Shown in pieces: positions 15,487-23,606 of a DNA stretch of 55,791 nt. The notes under the pieces were generated by a model. It did not search any database, was not told where the DNA came from, and saw only the letters and a program-made list of their open reading frames with translations. How positions within the stretch are numbered: the stretch's first letter is position 1; every line of letters begins with the position of its first letter. Made by a program: the position numbers and the translations under genes. The DNA comes from an uncultured Agathobaculum sp. GTDB lineage: Bacteria; Bacillota; Clostridia; Oscillospirales; Butyricicoccaceae. The stretch spans positions 1 to 55,791 of the forward strand of contig NZ_CALWJK010000008.1 in NCBI RefSeq assembly GCF_944380975.1. Direction: 5' to 3'.

Positions 15487-16082
15487 CAGGTGTCCACCTC
15501 CCGCGTAATCTCGTACTCATTCTTGTACTCGGATAGCTGGTGTTCAATTTGGACACGGTAGCGGTCACCGCCGACCGTCACGACCTCGCCCGCCCGCAGC
15601 GTGACCGTCTTGGGGCAGATGGCGACGAGCGTATGCGTGAGCGTGTCGTGCGTGTCGCCCTGCGAAAAGCCCTCGTATTTCTCGGTCAGGCACGCCGGGA
15701 ACGTGAGCACGCGCTCGGTCGTGAGCGTCGGATTGTTGAGCGCGTTCTTTTCGACCTTGGTGCGCTGCACGGTACAGATCACCGGCTCGGCCTGCACCGT
15801 GGACAGCTCGATATGCCCGCGGTCGGGGTGCGTCAGCTCCGCGAGGAACAGGAAATGCCCCCGCCAGCGCAGCGCCTGAAAGAGCGTCAGCGGCTGGCAA
15901 CGCATGGTCACGCGCCACTCCGGGCGGCTCACGCCGACTGTCGAGAACAGGCTGCGCTTGCCGGTCTGCTCGACCTTTGCCCACGTCGTCTTGCCCTCCT
16001 GCCAGTCCCAGCCCGTGCCGTCCGGGTTTTCCACAAGGCTGAGGATCGTCACCCGCTCCCGCAGCTCACCCGCCTGCACCAT
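15486..16082 (-). CDS. Head closure / head-tail adaptor protein
   Basis: 198 residues. The start AGELRERVTILSLVENPDGTG followed by WAKVEQTGKRSLFS is the usual SPP1 gp16/HK97 gp9-like head-tail joining pattern (about residues 1-100). The C-terminal half, with a second small beta domain (GEVVTVGGDRYRVQIEHQ), makes it longer than the common 110 residues. I prefer the ATG at 16082 with GGAGGTG upstream. The 17-bp motif at 15540-15556 lies in this gene in a reading frame different from other copies. Confidence 0.75.
   Translation of the reverse strand: MVQAGELRERVTILSLVENPDGTGWDWQEGKTTWAKVEQTGKRSLFSTVGVSRPEWRVTMRCQPLTLFQALRWRGHFLFLAELTHPDRGHIELSTVQAEPVICTVQRTKVEKNALNNPTLTTERVLTFPACLTEKYEGFSQGDTHDTLTHTLVAICPKTVTLRAGEVVTVGGDRYRVQIEHQLSEYKNEYEITREVDT
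15540..15556 (+). repeat. Dispersed 17-bp motif, copy 3
   Basis: GTGTTCAATTTGGACAC within the head-closure gene, encoding VQIEH on the minus strand, unlike the VSKLNT-type phase of four other copies. Confidence 0.9.
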
Positions 16083-16398
16083 CGGCCGCACCTCCGTAAT
16101 TGCACCGGATTTTTAGCTGATTGAACATCGAGCGCACGATCGGCGGCACGGTCTCCAGCGCCTGCTGGGGCGTGTCCGCGCCGCGCGTGTCGTACATCTG
16201 CAAGGTCATCGCCTGCACGATGAGGTCATGCTGGGCGGGGCTTACGTCCCGCCGCACGCCCGCGCTCGAAAGATAGGCGTCGTTCGCCTGCATCAGCCCG
16301 GCAATCAGCTCGTCATCCTCGTCGTAGTCCACCTTCATGTACCGCTTGCACGCGTCCAGCCGCTCCTGCGCCAGCGCGGCCTGTTCCTCGGCGGTCAT
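16066..16398 (-). CDS. Head-tail connector protein (gp6/gp15-like)
   Basis: 110 residues, helical. The pattern ACKRYMKVDYDEDDELIAGLMQANDAYL is that of Phage_connect_1 / gp6-like connectors which form the ring below the portal. Start overlaps the capsid stop (TGATG). Confidence 0.82.
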   Translation of the reverse strand: MTAEEQAALAQERLDACKRYMKVDYDEDDELIAGLMQANDAYLSSAGVRRDVSPAQHDLIVQAMTLQMYDTRGADTPQQALETVPPIVRSMFNQLKIRCNYGGAADGAGG

Positions 16399-17588
16399 CA
16401 GCCCGCACCCGGCAGCGTGATCTTGCCCGCCGCAACGGCCTTGTCGTCAAACTTGGCCACCGCCAGACGGGTGATCGCGCGCACCTCGGTCGAGTTGGTG
16501 TTCCACGCGTTGCCGCCGACGTTGGTGGACGCGATCTCCATCGCCTGACGGCGGAACAGCGTGCCGAAGCTCTTGAAATCGCCCACATACAGCGGTGCGG
16601 TCGTGTTGTTCGGCAGCACGGCGTCGGATACGACGTGCACCGCGCGGCCGCCTACCATGTACTGCGTGCGGTCGGCCGGGTTGACCTGCAGCAGCGGACG
16701 GCCGTTGCCGTCCTCAAGGCTGTCGAGGAAGTTAAAGCCGCTCTGATTGGTCAGGAACGACGCCGACACGCCGAAAATCGGGTCGAGCGTGACATTGACC
16801 AGCTTTTTAATGGTCTTGAGCGCGCTTGCCTCAGCGATCGAAGTCGCAGAGCCATCCAGCGCGGTCAGCAGCGTCAGCAGCAGCTTGTTCTCGGTGATGA
16901 CGGCCTTTTTGCCCAGCCAGCGAGACAGATACGCGAGCAGGTTCTGGTCGGTGTCCGAAAGCAGGTCATTGGACACCGGTACGATGAGTGCGTAGTCCTC
17001 CACCGTGAACTCCACCTTAGTAAACGCGGGCTTGTCATCCTTGCTGATCGTGCCCATCTCGGCAACCTTGGTGAAGCCGTTCGTCGGCGCGGTGTCGCGC
17101 ACGCGCGAGCCGGTGTTGGTGCTGACGGTCTCGACGGTGAACAGCTCGCTCAGCGGGTTGAGCGCGCGCATCTGCTCGCGGATCATGGTCTGGATGTCGG
17201 ACGGCACGATCAGGCCGCCGTCCGCGGGCGTACCCTCGGTCATGCCCTCATTTTTCACCGCGCGATGCACAATGTCGGCGTTCTGCAGGTAGCGCGTGCG
17301 GTCGCCTGCCGCGCCCGCGCGCACGCACTCACAAAATGCGTGGATGCACTCGCTTGAGTTCACCGGCGCACCGGCTGCGCCCTGCGCCGGGGCGAGATTC
17401 TGCGGTTCTGGTGTCGCGCTCTCCTCGGCCTGCATCAGCGCCTTCACACGCGTGATCTCTGCGCTGATCGGTGCCAGCTCGGCCTGCGCCGCGTCAAAAG
17501 CGGTCTGGTCACCCGCCTTGTCGGCTTCCTTCATGCGGTCTACGATCTCTTTGGCCTTAGCCTGCAGATCCAACAGTCGCTTCTTCAT
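16398..17588 (-). CDS. Major capsid protein, HK97 fold
   Basis: 396 residues. Residues about 1-105 are a charged coiled-coil delta domain that acts as scaffold and is removed by the ClpP-like protease. The capsid domain follows (EGTPADGGLIVPSDIQTMI, then PVSNDLLSDTDQNLLAYLSRWLGKK, and GRPLLQVNPADRTQYMVGGRAV). Start at 17588 has AGGAGG. The segment AQGAAGAPV near 70-80 is a plausible cleavage region. Confidence 0.93.
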   Translation of the reverse strand: MKKRLLDLQAKAKEIVDRMKEADKAGDQTAFDAAQAELAPISAEITRVKALMQAEESATPEPQNLAPAQGAAGAPVNSSECIHAFCECVRAGAAGDRTRYLQNADIVHRAVKNEGMTEGTPADGGLIVPSDIQTMIREQMRALNPLSELFTVETVSTNTGSRVRDTAPTNGFTKVAEMGTISKDDKPAFTKVEFTVEDYALIVPVSNDLLSDTDQNLLAYLSRWLGKKAVITENKLLLTLLTALDGSATSIAEASALKTIKKLVNVTLDPIFGVSASFLTNQSGFNFLDSLEDGNGRPLLQVNPADRTQYMVGGRAVHVVSDAVLPNNTTAPLYVGDFKSFGTLFRRQAMEIASTNVGGNAWNTNSTEVRAITRLAVAKFDDKAVAAGKITLPGAG

Positions 17589-17604
17589 ATCGTTTTTCCT
17601 CCTA

Positions 17605-18315
17605 TCAATACAGTTCCGCCTCGGCCAGTGCAATCGCGCGGGCGCGGGCCTGCTTGGTGTTCAAATTGGACACATTATCCACGGGCGGCTTGCCCTGCTG
17701 CGCTTCGCGGTACGCCGCGCGCAGCTTCTCAATATCCGGCGCGCCGCCCGCGGCGTTCCAGACGTTCATCGGGTTCGCGCTGCCAGTCTCACCAAGGATT
17801 TCATCCACCAGTCCAGCATCCAACGCCTCGCGGGCAGTGAGGAAGGTCTCCCGGTCCATCATGCGGCGCAGCGCGTCGCGGCTGGTCTTGCCCTGGCACT
17901 TGTGCTCGTAGGCCGCAAGGATCGAACCGGTCACGGCTTCGAGCATCTGCACACTCTCGCGGTGCGCGACTTGATTGCCCTCGGTAAAGGTGCTCGGCAG
18001 ATGGATCATCACCTGCCCGACCGGGCTTGCCGCCACGGTGTCCGCGCCCGCCATCACGACCGACGCTGCCGAACCGGCAAGGCTCTGCACCTCGGCGCGG
18101 GTGTGGACATTCGCCGCGCGCAGGATGGAGTACATCTCAAAGCCCGCGTAGACCGAGCCGCCGCCCGAGTTGATCTCGAGCACGAAGTCCTCGCCCGCGG
18201 GGTTGTCCGCCATCGCCTGCCGGATATCCGCCGGGCTGACTGCTGCCATGCCGAAAAAACGGTAAATGGGCGCGTCCTCATCCGAGGAAATCACGCCTTT
18301 CAGGTTGTATCTCAT
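17605..18315 (-). CDS. ClpP-type prohead protease
   Basis: 236 residues, peptidase S14 family. The active-site Ser is in SLAGSAAS (about residue 82), His in VMIHLPST (about 105) and Asp near the C-terminal side. It trims the capsid delta domain during head maturation. The C-terminal 45 residues are outside the ClpP fold. The 17-bp motif (17657-17673) encodes VSNLNT in this tail. Confidence 0.9.
   Translation of the reverse strand: MRYNLKGVISSDEDAPIYRFFGMAAVSPADIRQAMADNPAGEDFVLEINSGGGSVYAGFEMYSILRAANVHTRAEVQSLAGSAASVVMAGADTVAASPVGQVMIHLPSTFTEGNQVAHRESVQMLEAVTGSILAAYEHKCQGKTSRDALRRMMDRETFLTAREALDAGLVDEILGETGSANPMNVWNAAGGAPDIEKLRAAYREAQQGKPPVDNVSNLNTKQARARAIALAEAELY
17657..17673 (+). repeat. 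Dispersed 17-bp motif, copy 4
   Basis: GTGTTCAAATTGGACAC (central A) near the 3' end of the protease gene. Confidence 0.9.
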
Positions 18316-19580
18316 GTGGTTTCACCCCCTTCGGTGTTTGCAGATGCGTTGCGCAGTATGGATAGCTTGCGGAACAGATCAGCCGGAATATAATTGAGCG
18401 ACGCATAGCGTTCGTCGCCGCCCGGCACGTCCGGAAGATCCTCCAGCGCCAAAATATCGTTGATGCTGTACACGCCGATCTCGCGCATACTCTTAAACCA
18501 TGCGGCACGCGCCGCCCAGTCGCCGCGCAGCTCGCCCATCATATTGCGGCGAAATTGCAGCCCGGCGGCCTGCTCGCTCGTGGTCAACAGCTTGTAGGTG
18601 TCCTCCTGCTCGTGTGCCGCCACGATCGGGCTGAGCGTCCGCTGCATGTACTCGATGGCCGCCTGCACGTTGCTCGCGTAGGTCTGCTTGCCGACGCCCA
18701 GCTTGTACAGCGGAATATTGAACAACCGTGCCACGTCCTCAATGCTGGCGGCCTTGTTCTCGATGAACTGCGCGTCGCGGTTGGATGCTGTAATGGGCGT
18801 GTACTTCATGCCAAAGTCGAGCACCGCCGTGCGGTAGGCGTTGTCCGCGCCCGCGTAAATGTGCTCCCACTCGCGCCGGATCGCGTCCTTGACCGAAATC
18901 TTTGTGCCATCCTCCAGCGTGATGTCCTGCTGGTTGGTGAGGTCGGTTTCGGCACTCAACACGCCCGCGAGCTTCGCGCCGTTCTTGTAAAAGCCGACCT
19001 CGTATTTCTGCGCTTGCAGCGCGGCCTCGATGGTTTCCGCGCCGCGCCGGAGGTAGGAAACGCCCTCCAGCCCGTCCACGGAAAACGCTTTATAATGCAG
19101 CACATCGGCAGGCCAGAACTTGCGGAACTCGCCCGTTCTGGGGTTGGTGCCGATGTACCACAGCCGCCCATTATCGTCCAGAAACGGCTGCATGTAGCCC
19201 GGCGCGATGGGCAGCAGTTCCTGCGGCGCGCCCCAGCGATCACGCAGGATGAGCGCGTAGGCGTTGCCGTGCGCGATGCGGCGGCTCTCCATTAACTTGT
19301 GATAGTCAAACGCCGTCAGCGCCTCGGTCGGACGGCCGGTCAACATCCGCAGCGCCGGGTGGTCTATCTGCCGCTCGCGTGTCGCGCTGTCCATTAAATA
19401 AATGGGCATTTTGGCGACGCTGTCCGAGATGATCTCGATGCAGGCGTTGACCGCGGGCAGATTCATCGCGCGCAGCGTCTTGCCGTCGTACAGGCTGCCG
19501 CCCGTGTCCCAGCCCAGCGGGCTGTCCAGCGTCAGGCGCGTGGAATTGGTCACGCGCCGCGCCATGCGGTCAAGAATCAT
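18312..19580 (-). CDS. Phage portal protein
   Basis: 422 residues, HK97-type portal. Typical segments: MNLPAVNACIEIISDSVAKMPIYL (about 40-65), HPALRMLTGRPTEALTAFDYHKLME, and ASIEDVARLFNIPLYKLGVG (about 275-295). It forms the dodecameric DNA channel at the head vertex. I chose ATG 19580 (GGAGGTG upstream). Confidence 0.92.
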   Translation of the reverse strand: MILDRMARRVTNSTRLTLDSPLGWDTGGSLYDGKTLRAMNLPAVNACIEIISDSVAKMPIYLMDSATRERQIDHPALRMLTGRPTEALTAFDYHKLMESRRIAHGNAYALILRDRWGAPQELLPIAPGYMQPFLDDNGRLWYIGTNPRTGEFRKFWPADVLHYKAFSVDGLEGVSYLRRGAETIEAALQAQKYEVGFYKNGAKLAGVLSAETDLTNQQDITLEDGTKISVKDAIRREWEHIYAGADNAYRTAVLDFGMKYTPITASNRDAQFIENKAASIEDVARLFNIPLYKLGVGKQTYASNVQAAIEYMQRTLSPIVAAHEQEDTYKLLTTSEQAAGLQFRRNMMGELRGDWAARAAWFKSMREIGVYSINDILALEDLPDVPGGDERYASLNYIPADLFRKLSILRNASANTEGGETT

Positions 19581-19743
19581 CGTCCGCACCTCCGTACCGC
19601 GCCAGCAGCCAGCCCGCGCCAATCAGCACCGCGCCGGTGGCACTCAATCCCACGACCGGCGACACCATCCACAGCGCGACCACGATGCACACCGCGCCGC
19701 ACGCGGCAAGGGCATCGGGCAGGAATTTCAGAATGCTTTTCAT
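19570..19743 (-). CDS. Small two-helix membrane protein, 57 aa
   Basis: Starts MKSILKFLPDALAACG and holds two hydrophobic helices (about 8-26 and 30-48) with a negatively charged end (GGADDDS). GGAGGA lies 6 bases upstream and it overlaps the portal start and the preceding gene by four bases. Such small membrane proteins often sit between terminase and portal in Clostridia phages; the role is unknown. Confidence 0.6.
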   Translation of the reverse strand: MKSILKFLPDALAACGAVCIVVALWMVSPVVGLSATGAVLIGAGWLLARYGGADDDS

Positions 19744-20018
19744 GTGTCGTCCTCCGTGCCGTCCAGCAGCAGGCACTCGCCGGTCGTGGCGATACCGATG
19801 TGGACGAAAAATGCGGCGCGCGCCTTGTCGTCCGACGCGCCTTGCGCCTGCTCCCAGACTTCGACCGCCTCACGCCAGGTCATCGTGCGGTGCTGGTCGT
19901 TGACGCCCTGGGCAATCGCGCGGATGTCCTCGAGCGCGGCGATGTAGTCGGGCGCGGGCTTTGCAGGCGGGGACTGCGTCTCGGGGATAGTCTGCGGGTT
20001 GGTGTTGGGTTCTGCCAT
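19740..20018 (-). CDS. Hypothetical phage protein, 92 aa
   Basis: Pro/Thr-rich N-terminus (about 1-22) followed by a helical region (YIAALEDIRAIAQGVNDQHRTMTWREAVEVWEQA). It lies between terminase and portal; no function recognised. Tight spacing and overlap with the next gene support that it is real. Confidence 0.55.
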   Translation of the reverse strand: MAEPNTNPQTIPETQSPPAKPAPDYIAALEDIRAIAQGVNDQHRTMTWREAVEVWEQAQGASDDKARAAFFVHIGIATTGECLLLDGTEDDT

Positions 20019-20033
20019 AGGGGAAACCTCCTT

Positions 20034-21698
20034 TTATAATTTCCATGCGCCGGACGCGACCGCGTCGGCCAGCGTCGGCTTGGGTTCGAGCTTGCTCGTC
20101 GCAAAAGCGATGATCCAGCTGACCGTGATGTCGATACGGCCGCGGCTGCGTTTTTTGTTCGGGTGGATGTTCTCGTTGCTGTCCGTGTCGCACCGGACGT
20201 TTGCAAAGCACTGACGCGCGGCCGTGTTGTGGACATGCAGCATCTCATGCGTGCGGATCAGGTGCTCCATCTCCTTCATGGGCGGGCTGATGCTTTTCAT
20301 GCTCTGCGGGATTTCCACGATCTGCGTGGACTTGCCCGCCCCCGCGATCAGAGAAGCTAAACGCTGGGTGATGGTGGTGGAAAGCCACGGGTCGAAGCCT
20401 ATGATACGCAGATCATAGGCCTCCACGGCCTGCATGATGGTGTCGATGACGTCCTCGTAGTCGATCACGTCACCCGGACAGCCGCGGATAAAGCCCGCGC
20501 GAATCCAGTCGCGGTAGGGCGCGTGGTCGGCACGCTCGCGCGCTTCGATGTCGTCCAGCGGTATCCAGCCGGTGAACAACGCGACCCACTTGTCCAGCCC
20601 GTCCTGCGGCGGGAACAGCAGCGTCAGCGCAGTGAGGTCGGTACTCTTGGACAAGTCACCGCCGCCGAAACACTTCTTGCCGCGCAGCAGCTGTACCGCT
20701 TCGCGCCAGTCCTTGCAGCCCTCCGGGTTCCACTGCGTCTTGTCGTAGATCGTGACCGGAATCCAGCCGACCGTGTGGGTGGCGATCCACTGATTAAGCC
20801 GCAGCCAGCGGAACAGCCGCTCGGCGGCCTCGCTGCGCTTGGCTTCCTGCGCTTCGGCGCGGATGGTGGACAGCTTCACCGTCTTGCCGATCGAGGGATT
20901 GCAGCGTTTCCACAACGCCTCGTCGTAGATGTTGATGCTCTTGAGTTCGTCCTCGTCCTCAATCAGACCCAACCCGTAAATGATCGGCAGCCAGCGCGGG
21001 TCGTCCAGATCGCCTTCACGCGCGCAGCCATTGCGGCAGCGCAGGATGGACAGCGCCTTTTCGTGGACTTCCCAGCCGATGGATTTGCGGTCTGGGTCGT
21101 CGCCCGCCGTCGTCAGCACGATCCAGACCGGCATCTCGCGCGCGTCGCCCGCGCCGAACGTCATGACGTCCCACAGGTCGCGGTTGGGCTGTGCGTGCAG
21201 CTCGTCGAAAATCACGCAGCTGGGCTTGTAGCCGTGCTTGGAGTAAGCTTCGCTCGACAAAACTTTGAGTTTCGAGCCACTGACTGTGTCGTAAATGGTC
21301 TTGGTGCTGTCCACAATGCGGCTGCGCTTCATGAGCGCGGGCGAGTGCTCCACCATCCACTTGGCGGCCGAATACACGATGCCCGCGTTGTCGCGGTCGG
21401 CGGCGACGACGTACACCTCGCCGTTTACCTCGCCGTCCGCGTACAGGTGATACACGCCCAGCGCGGCGGCAAGCTCGGATTTGCCGTTTTTCTTGGCGAT
21501 CTCGAGGTACAGGTACTGGTACCGCCGGATGTAACTGCCCGCGGGGTCGGCCTCGTCGCCCTCGGCCTCAATCATCTGGCCGTAGAACTCGGTGACGGCG
21601 TCGCGCTGCCAGTCCATGAGCCGGAACGGCGCGCCATTCGAGCAGGTCAGGTATTCGATAAATTCACAGACAAACGACGCCGCCTCGGCGTCAAACAT
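20034..21698 (-). CDS. Terminase large subunit
   Basis: 554 residues, HK97-type TerL. The N-terminal region is FRLMDWQRDAV; the ATPase part has EIAKKNGKSELAAALG (Walker A variant, about residues 70-85) and CVIFDELHAQ (Walker B, DE). The nuclease half includes GGGDLSKSTDLTAL and GFDPWLST, and later GRIDITVSWIIAF. It cuts and pumps DNA into the head. ATG 21698 was chosen for its GGAGGTG; an upstream in-frame start (21785) lacks a ribosome site. Confidence 0.93.
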   Translation of the reverse strand: MFDAEAASFVCEFIEYLTCSNGAPFRLMDWQRDAVTEFYGQMIEAEGDEADPAGSYIRRYQYLYLEIAKKNGKSELAAALGVYHLYADGEVNGEVYVVAADRDNAGIVYSAAKWMVEHSPALMKRSRIVDSTKTIYDTVSGSKLKVLSSEAYSKHGYKPSCVIFDELHAQPNRDLWDVMTFGAGDAREMPVWIVLTTAGDDPDRKSIGWEVHEKALSILRCRNGCAREGDLDDPRWLPIIYGLGLIEDEDELKSINIYDEALWKRCNPSIGKTVKLSTIRAEAQEAKRSEAAERLFRWLRLNQWIATHTVGWIPVTIYDKTQWNPEGCKDWREAVQLLRGKKCFGGGDLSKSTDLTALTLLFPPQDGLDKWVALFTGWIPLDDIEARERADHAPYRDWIRAGFIRGCPGDVIDYEDVIDTIMQAVEAYDLRIIGFDPWLSTTITQRLASLIAGAGKSTQIVEIPQSMKSISPPMKEMEHLIRTHEMLHVHNTAARQCFANVRCDTDSNENIHPNKKRSRGRIDITVSWIIAFATSKLEPKPTLADAVASGAWKL

Positions 21699-21837
21699 CG
21701 GCGCACCTCCTTCCGCTCCGGCGCTCTGACGGACGGGCGAGGGTTTCGCACCTCGCCCAGCCGCCGAAAGGACAAATGAAAACACCCGAGCAGCTTTTGC
21801 CGCCCGTCACAGCGCCGGAAAGTCATTCCTTTTGTCA

Positions 21838-21990
21838 TTACTTTTTGTTGGTGTTCAATTTGGACACCGTTTCACGCAGCCTATCATGTGGACACTCCTG
21901 CACTCGCTCGACGCGGCGCATGGTGCTTTCGCACACGCCGAACTTGTTGAGCATCGGGCAGAACAGGCTGCACATGATTTGCTTGCTCAT
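21838..21990 (-). CDS. Small Cys-rich protein between terminase genes, 50 aa
   Basis: Begins MSKQIMCSLFCPMLNKFGVC. ATG overlaps the TGA of the small terminase (ATGA) and an AAGGCGG lies upstream, so translation is probably coupled. Four cysteines and a basic middle suggest a small metal-binding fold. The C-terminus (VSKLNTNKK) is encoded by a copy of the 17-bp motif. Function unknown. Confidence 0.6.
   Translation of the reverse strand: MSKQIMCSLFCPMLNKFGVCESTMRRVERVQECPHDRLRETVSKLNTNKK
21851..21867 (+). repeat. Dispersed 17-bp motif, copy 5
   Basis: GTGTTCAATTTGGACAC at the 3' end of the 50-aa gene between the two terminase subunits. Confidence 0.9.
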
Positions 21991-22481
21991 GCTTTACGCC
22001 GCCTTTCCGCCCGCTCGCGCAGCATCTGGGTCATCGGGTCGACCTCTGCCGGGTCTTCCGGCGGTTTTGGCACGACCAGACGGCAGCGGCTCGAGATTGT
22101 CAAGCCCATGCTGTTGGCGCACTGCTGGCACTGGTCAAAGTAGGTACGGGCGACACGAGACCAGGTGCCCGCCTCCTTGGCGTCGTCCATGTCCAGCGCG
22201 TCGCGCGCCTTGAGGTGTGCCGCGACCCAAGCATCCCTGCTCATCAGGTAGCGTGCCAGGATGTCGAAATCCAGCTTAGACAGCAGGCCGACCTCGTTCA
22301 GCGCGCGGCCGAGCTTAGAGAACTCCTCACGCAGATGCTCGGGTAGCCAGACCGGCACACGCACTTGCTTGACCTTGTCGGTTTTGGGCTCACTATTGCG
22401 TCGCTGGGTAATTTCGGCTTTGGTCAGATGCTTACGCCCTTTCAACACCACCAACTCCGTGGGTTGCCTCGGTCCAGCCAC
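21987..22481 (-). CDS. Terminase small subunit, P27 family
   Basis: 164 residues. Pattern MAGPRQPTELVVLKGRKHLTK at the start and the helical core (LSKLDFDILARYLMSRDAWVAA) fit the P27 small terminase family, which recognises cos DNA. GTG start with GGAGGTG upstream. The region in front of it (22500-22660) holds the candidate packaging site. Confidence 0.85.
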   Translation of the reverse strand: MAGPRQPTELVVLKGRKHLTKAEITQRRNSEPKTDKVKQVRVPVWLPEHLREEFSKLGRALNEVGLLSKLDFDILARYLMSRDAWVAAHLKARDALDMDDAKEAGTWSRVARTYFDQCQQCANSMGLTISSRCRLVVPKPPEDPAEVDPMTQMLRERAERRRKA

Positions 22482-22538
22482 TTTCTACACCTCCTTCAAC
22501 TTCGAAATCTCACTTTATCGAACTAAAACATTCTTGCC

Positions 22539-22640
22539 GTGGGGAAAAAATCCCACGCGGTTGGCGCCTTGGGGTCATCTGTCGACCACCCCGAAACTTT
22601 TTCAGGGTGGGGGGAGGTTCGGGAAATCCACAGATTTCCC
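22539..22640. other. Candidate cos/packaging site
   Basis: A gene-free stretch between HNH and small terminase with three dyads: GTGGG/CCCAC (22539-22556), CCACCC/GGGTGG (22586-22610) and GGGAAATC/GATTTCCC (22621-22640). Phages with an adjacent HNH and P27-terminase normally carry cos here. The exact cut position cannot be seen. Confidence 0.5.
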
Positions 22641-22693
22641 GCCGGATTCGCGCGCATCCTGCCCGCGCCGCGCCTATCCGAGCGTCCAGCCGG

Positions 22694-23068
22694 TCAGCGC
22701 TTGCGGCGCACCGCTTTTGCCCGGCTTTCCGCGATAGTTTTGGCGCTGTGGCACGAGTGACACAGGCTTTGCAGGTTGGTCGGGTCGATAAACTTCGACC
22801 AGTCTCCGTCGTGCGGCACGACGTGGTCAACGTCGGTGGCATACACCCTCAGGCCGCGCCGGGCACAGTCCCGACAAAACGGCTCACGTGCCAGCTGTTT
22901 GGGCCGAAGCTCATCCGTCCAGATGCGCAAGCTGTACCAGCGGCGGTAGCTTTGGCTCTTTTCGCTGCGCCGCGCCGACTCCGGTGGGCGGTGTGCGTCG
23001 CAGTAGCCGCTGCGCACCAGCGCCGTGCAGCCCGGATGCAGGCACGGCCGCAGGGGTTTACTTGCCAT
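22694..23068 (-). CDS. HNH endonuclease (packaging-associated)
   Basis: 124 residues. The N-terminal Cys/His pairs (CLHPGC...YCDAHRP) and the HNH core (DVDHVVPHDGDWSKFIDPTNLQSLCHSCHSAKT) are complete. HNH proteins next to terminase genes are required for cos cleavage in HK97-like systems. ATG 23068 overlaps the upstream gene by 11 bases. Confidence 0.9.
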   Translation of the reverse strand: MASKPLRPCLHPGCTALVRSGYCDAHRPPESARRSEKSQSYRRWYSLRIWTDELRPKQLAREPFCRDCARRGLRVYATDVDHVVPHDGDWSKFIDPTNLQSLCHSCHSAKTIAESRAKAVRRKR

Positions 23069-23261
23069 AGCGCTGCATGACCTCCAGTGCTGCCGCCGAG
23101 CTGGCGATGATTTTGTTGATTGCCACAATCCGCTCAGTGAACTGGTGGCGCACCTCGAAGCGCGGCTCGTACTTCCGCAATTCGAGCAACTCGAGACGGC
23201 GTGACCGCAGCGCATCGAGGTTGCTCTCGTACTCCGGTATCATCTCGGCAATGGTTTTCAT
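23058..23261 (-). CDS. Small coiled-coil phage protein, 67 aa
   Basis: Helical and charged throughout (MKTIAEMIPEYESNLDALRS, then RLELLELRKYEPRFEVRH). Ribosome site GGAGGG 9 bases before ATG 23261. It is commonly found next to phage HNH genes; function unknown. Confidence 0.6.
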   Translation of the reverse strand: MKTIAEMIPEYESNLDALRSRRLELLELRKYEPRFEVRHQFTERIVAINKIIASSAAALEVMQRYGK

Positions 23262-23281
23262 GGCGTGCCCTCCTTCCGGGC

Positions 23282-23325
23282 AAAAGAAAAAGCCGAGGAC
23301 ATGCCACAAAGGCACATCATCGGCT
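23282..23325 (-). terminator. Terminator after the HUH-KTR gene pair
   Basis: Minus strand AGCCGATGATGTGCC pairs imperfectly with GGCATGTCCTCGGCT and is followed by TTTTTCTTTTG. The stretch 23318-23352 also repeats the end of the KTR gene (23426-23462), so it may contain the remnant tail of a duplicated copy. Confidence 0.6.
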
Positions 23326-23432
23326 CACGCTTTCAGCTCTGGCTATCCTGTCGGCTCGACAGTTGCGTATGTAATTTTTCTCAAAAACAAAAAACGCCAA
23401 TTGTCACAGCCCTCTCAGGTTGGACAATCGGC

Positions 23433-23606
23433 TCACGCTCTTTGGCTCCGGCTACCCCCGTCATAACTCACGACGGTTTCTGTTTTGCATTTTTGACACC
23501 ACAACGGGAAATCCCGCAAAACGGTCGTCTCTTTGATGACCATGACGTTCGTCGGCTTCCCACAACGTGGACATATCAGCTTTACTCTACGTTTTTCAGT
23601 ATACAC
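23433..23606 (-). CDS. Cysteine-rich KTR-type protein, 57 aa
   Basis: A zinc-ribbon-like small protein: ICPRCGKPTN, then FPLWCQKCKTETV, giving two CxxC pairs. It resembles the 'cysteine-rich KTR' proteins common on conjugative elements and phages of Firmicutes. GTG at 23604-23606 with AGGAGG upstream, overlapping the Rep-like gene by 11 bases. Function unknown. Confidence 0.65.
   Translation of the reverse strand: MYTEKRRVKLICPRCGKPTNVMVIKETTVLRDFPLWCQKCKTETVVSYDGGSRSQRA

Noticed and set aside
21647-21838. A 63-codon minus-strand frame between the 50-aa protein and the large terminase (begins MTKGMTFRRCDGRQ)
   Set aside because: No good ribosome site, heavy Arg bias and a 52-base overlap with the terminase start; it looks like a chance frame.
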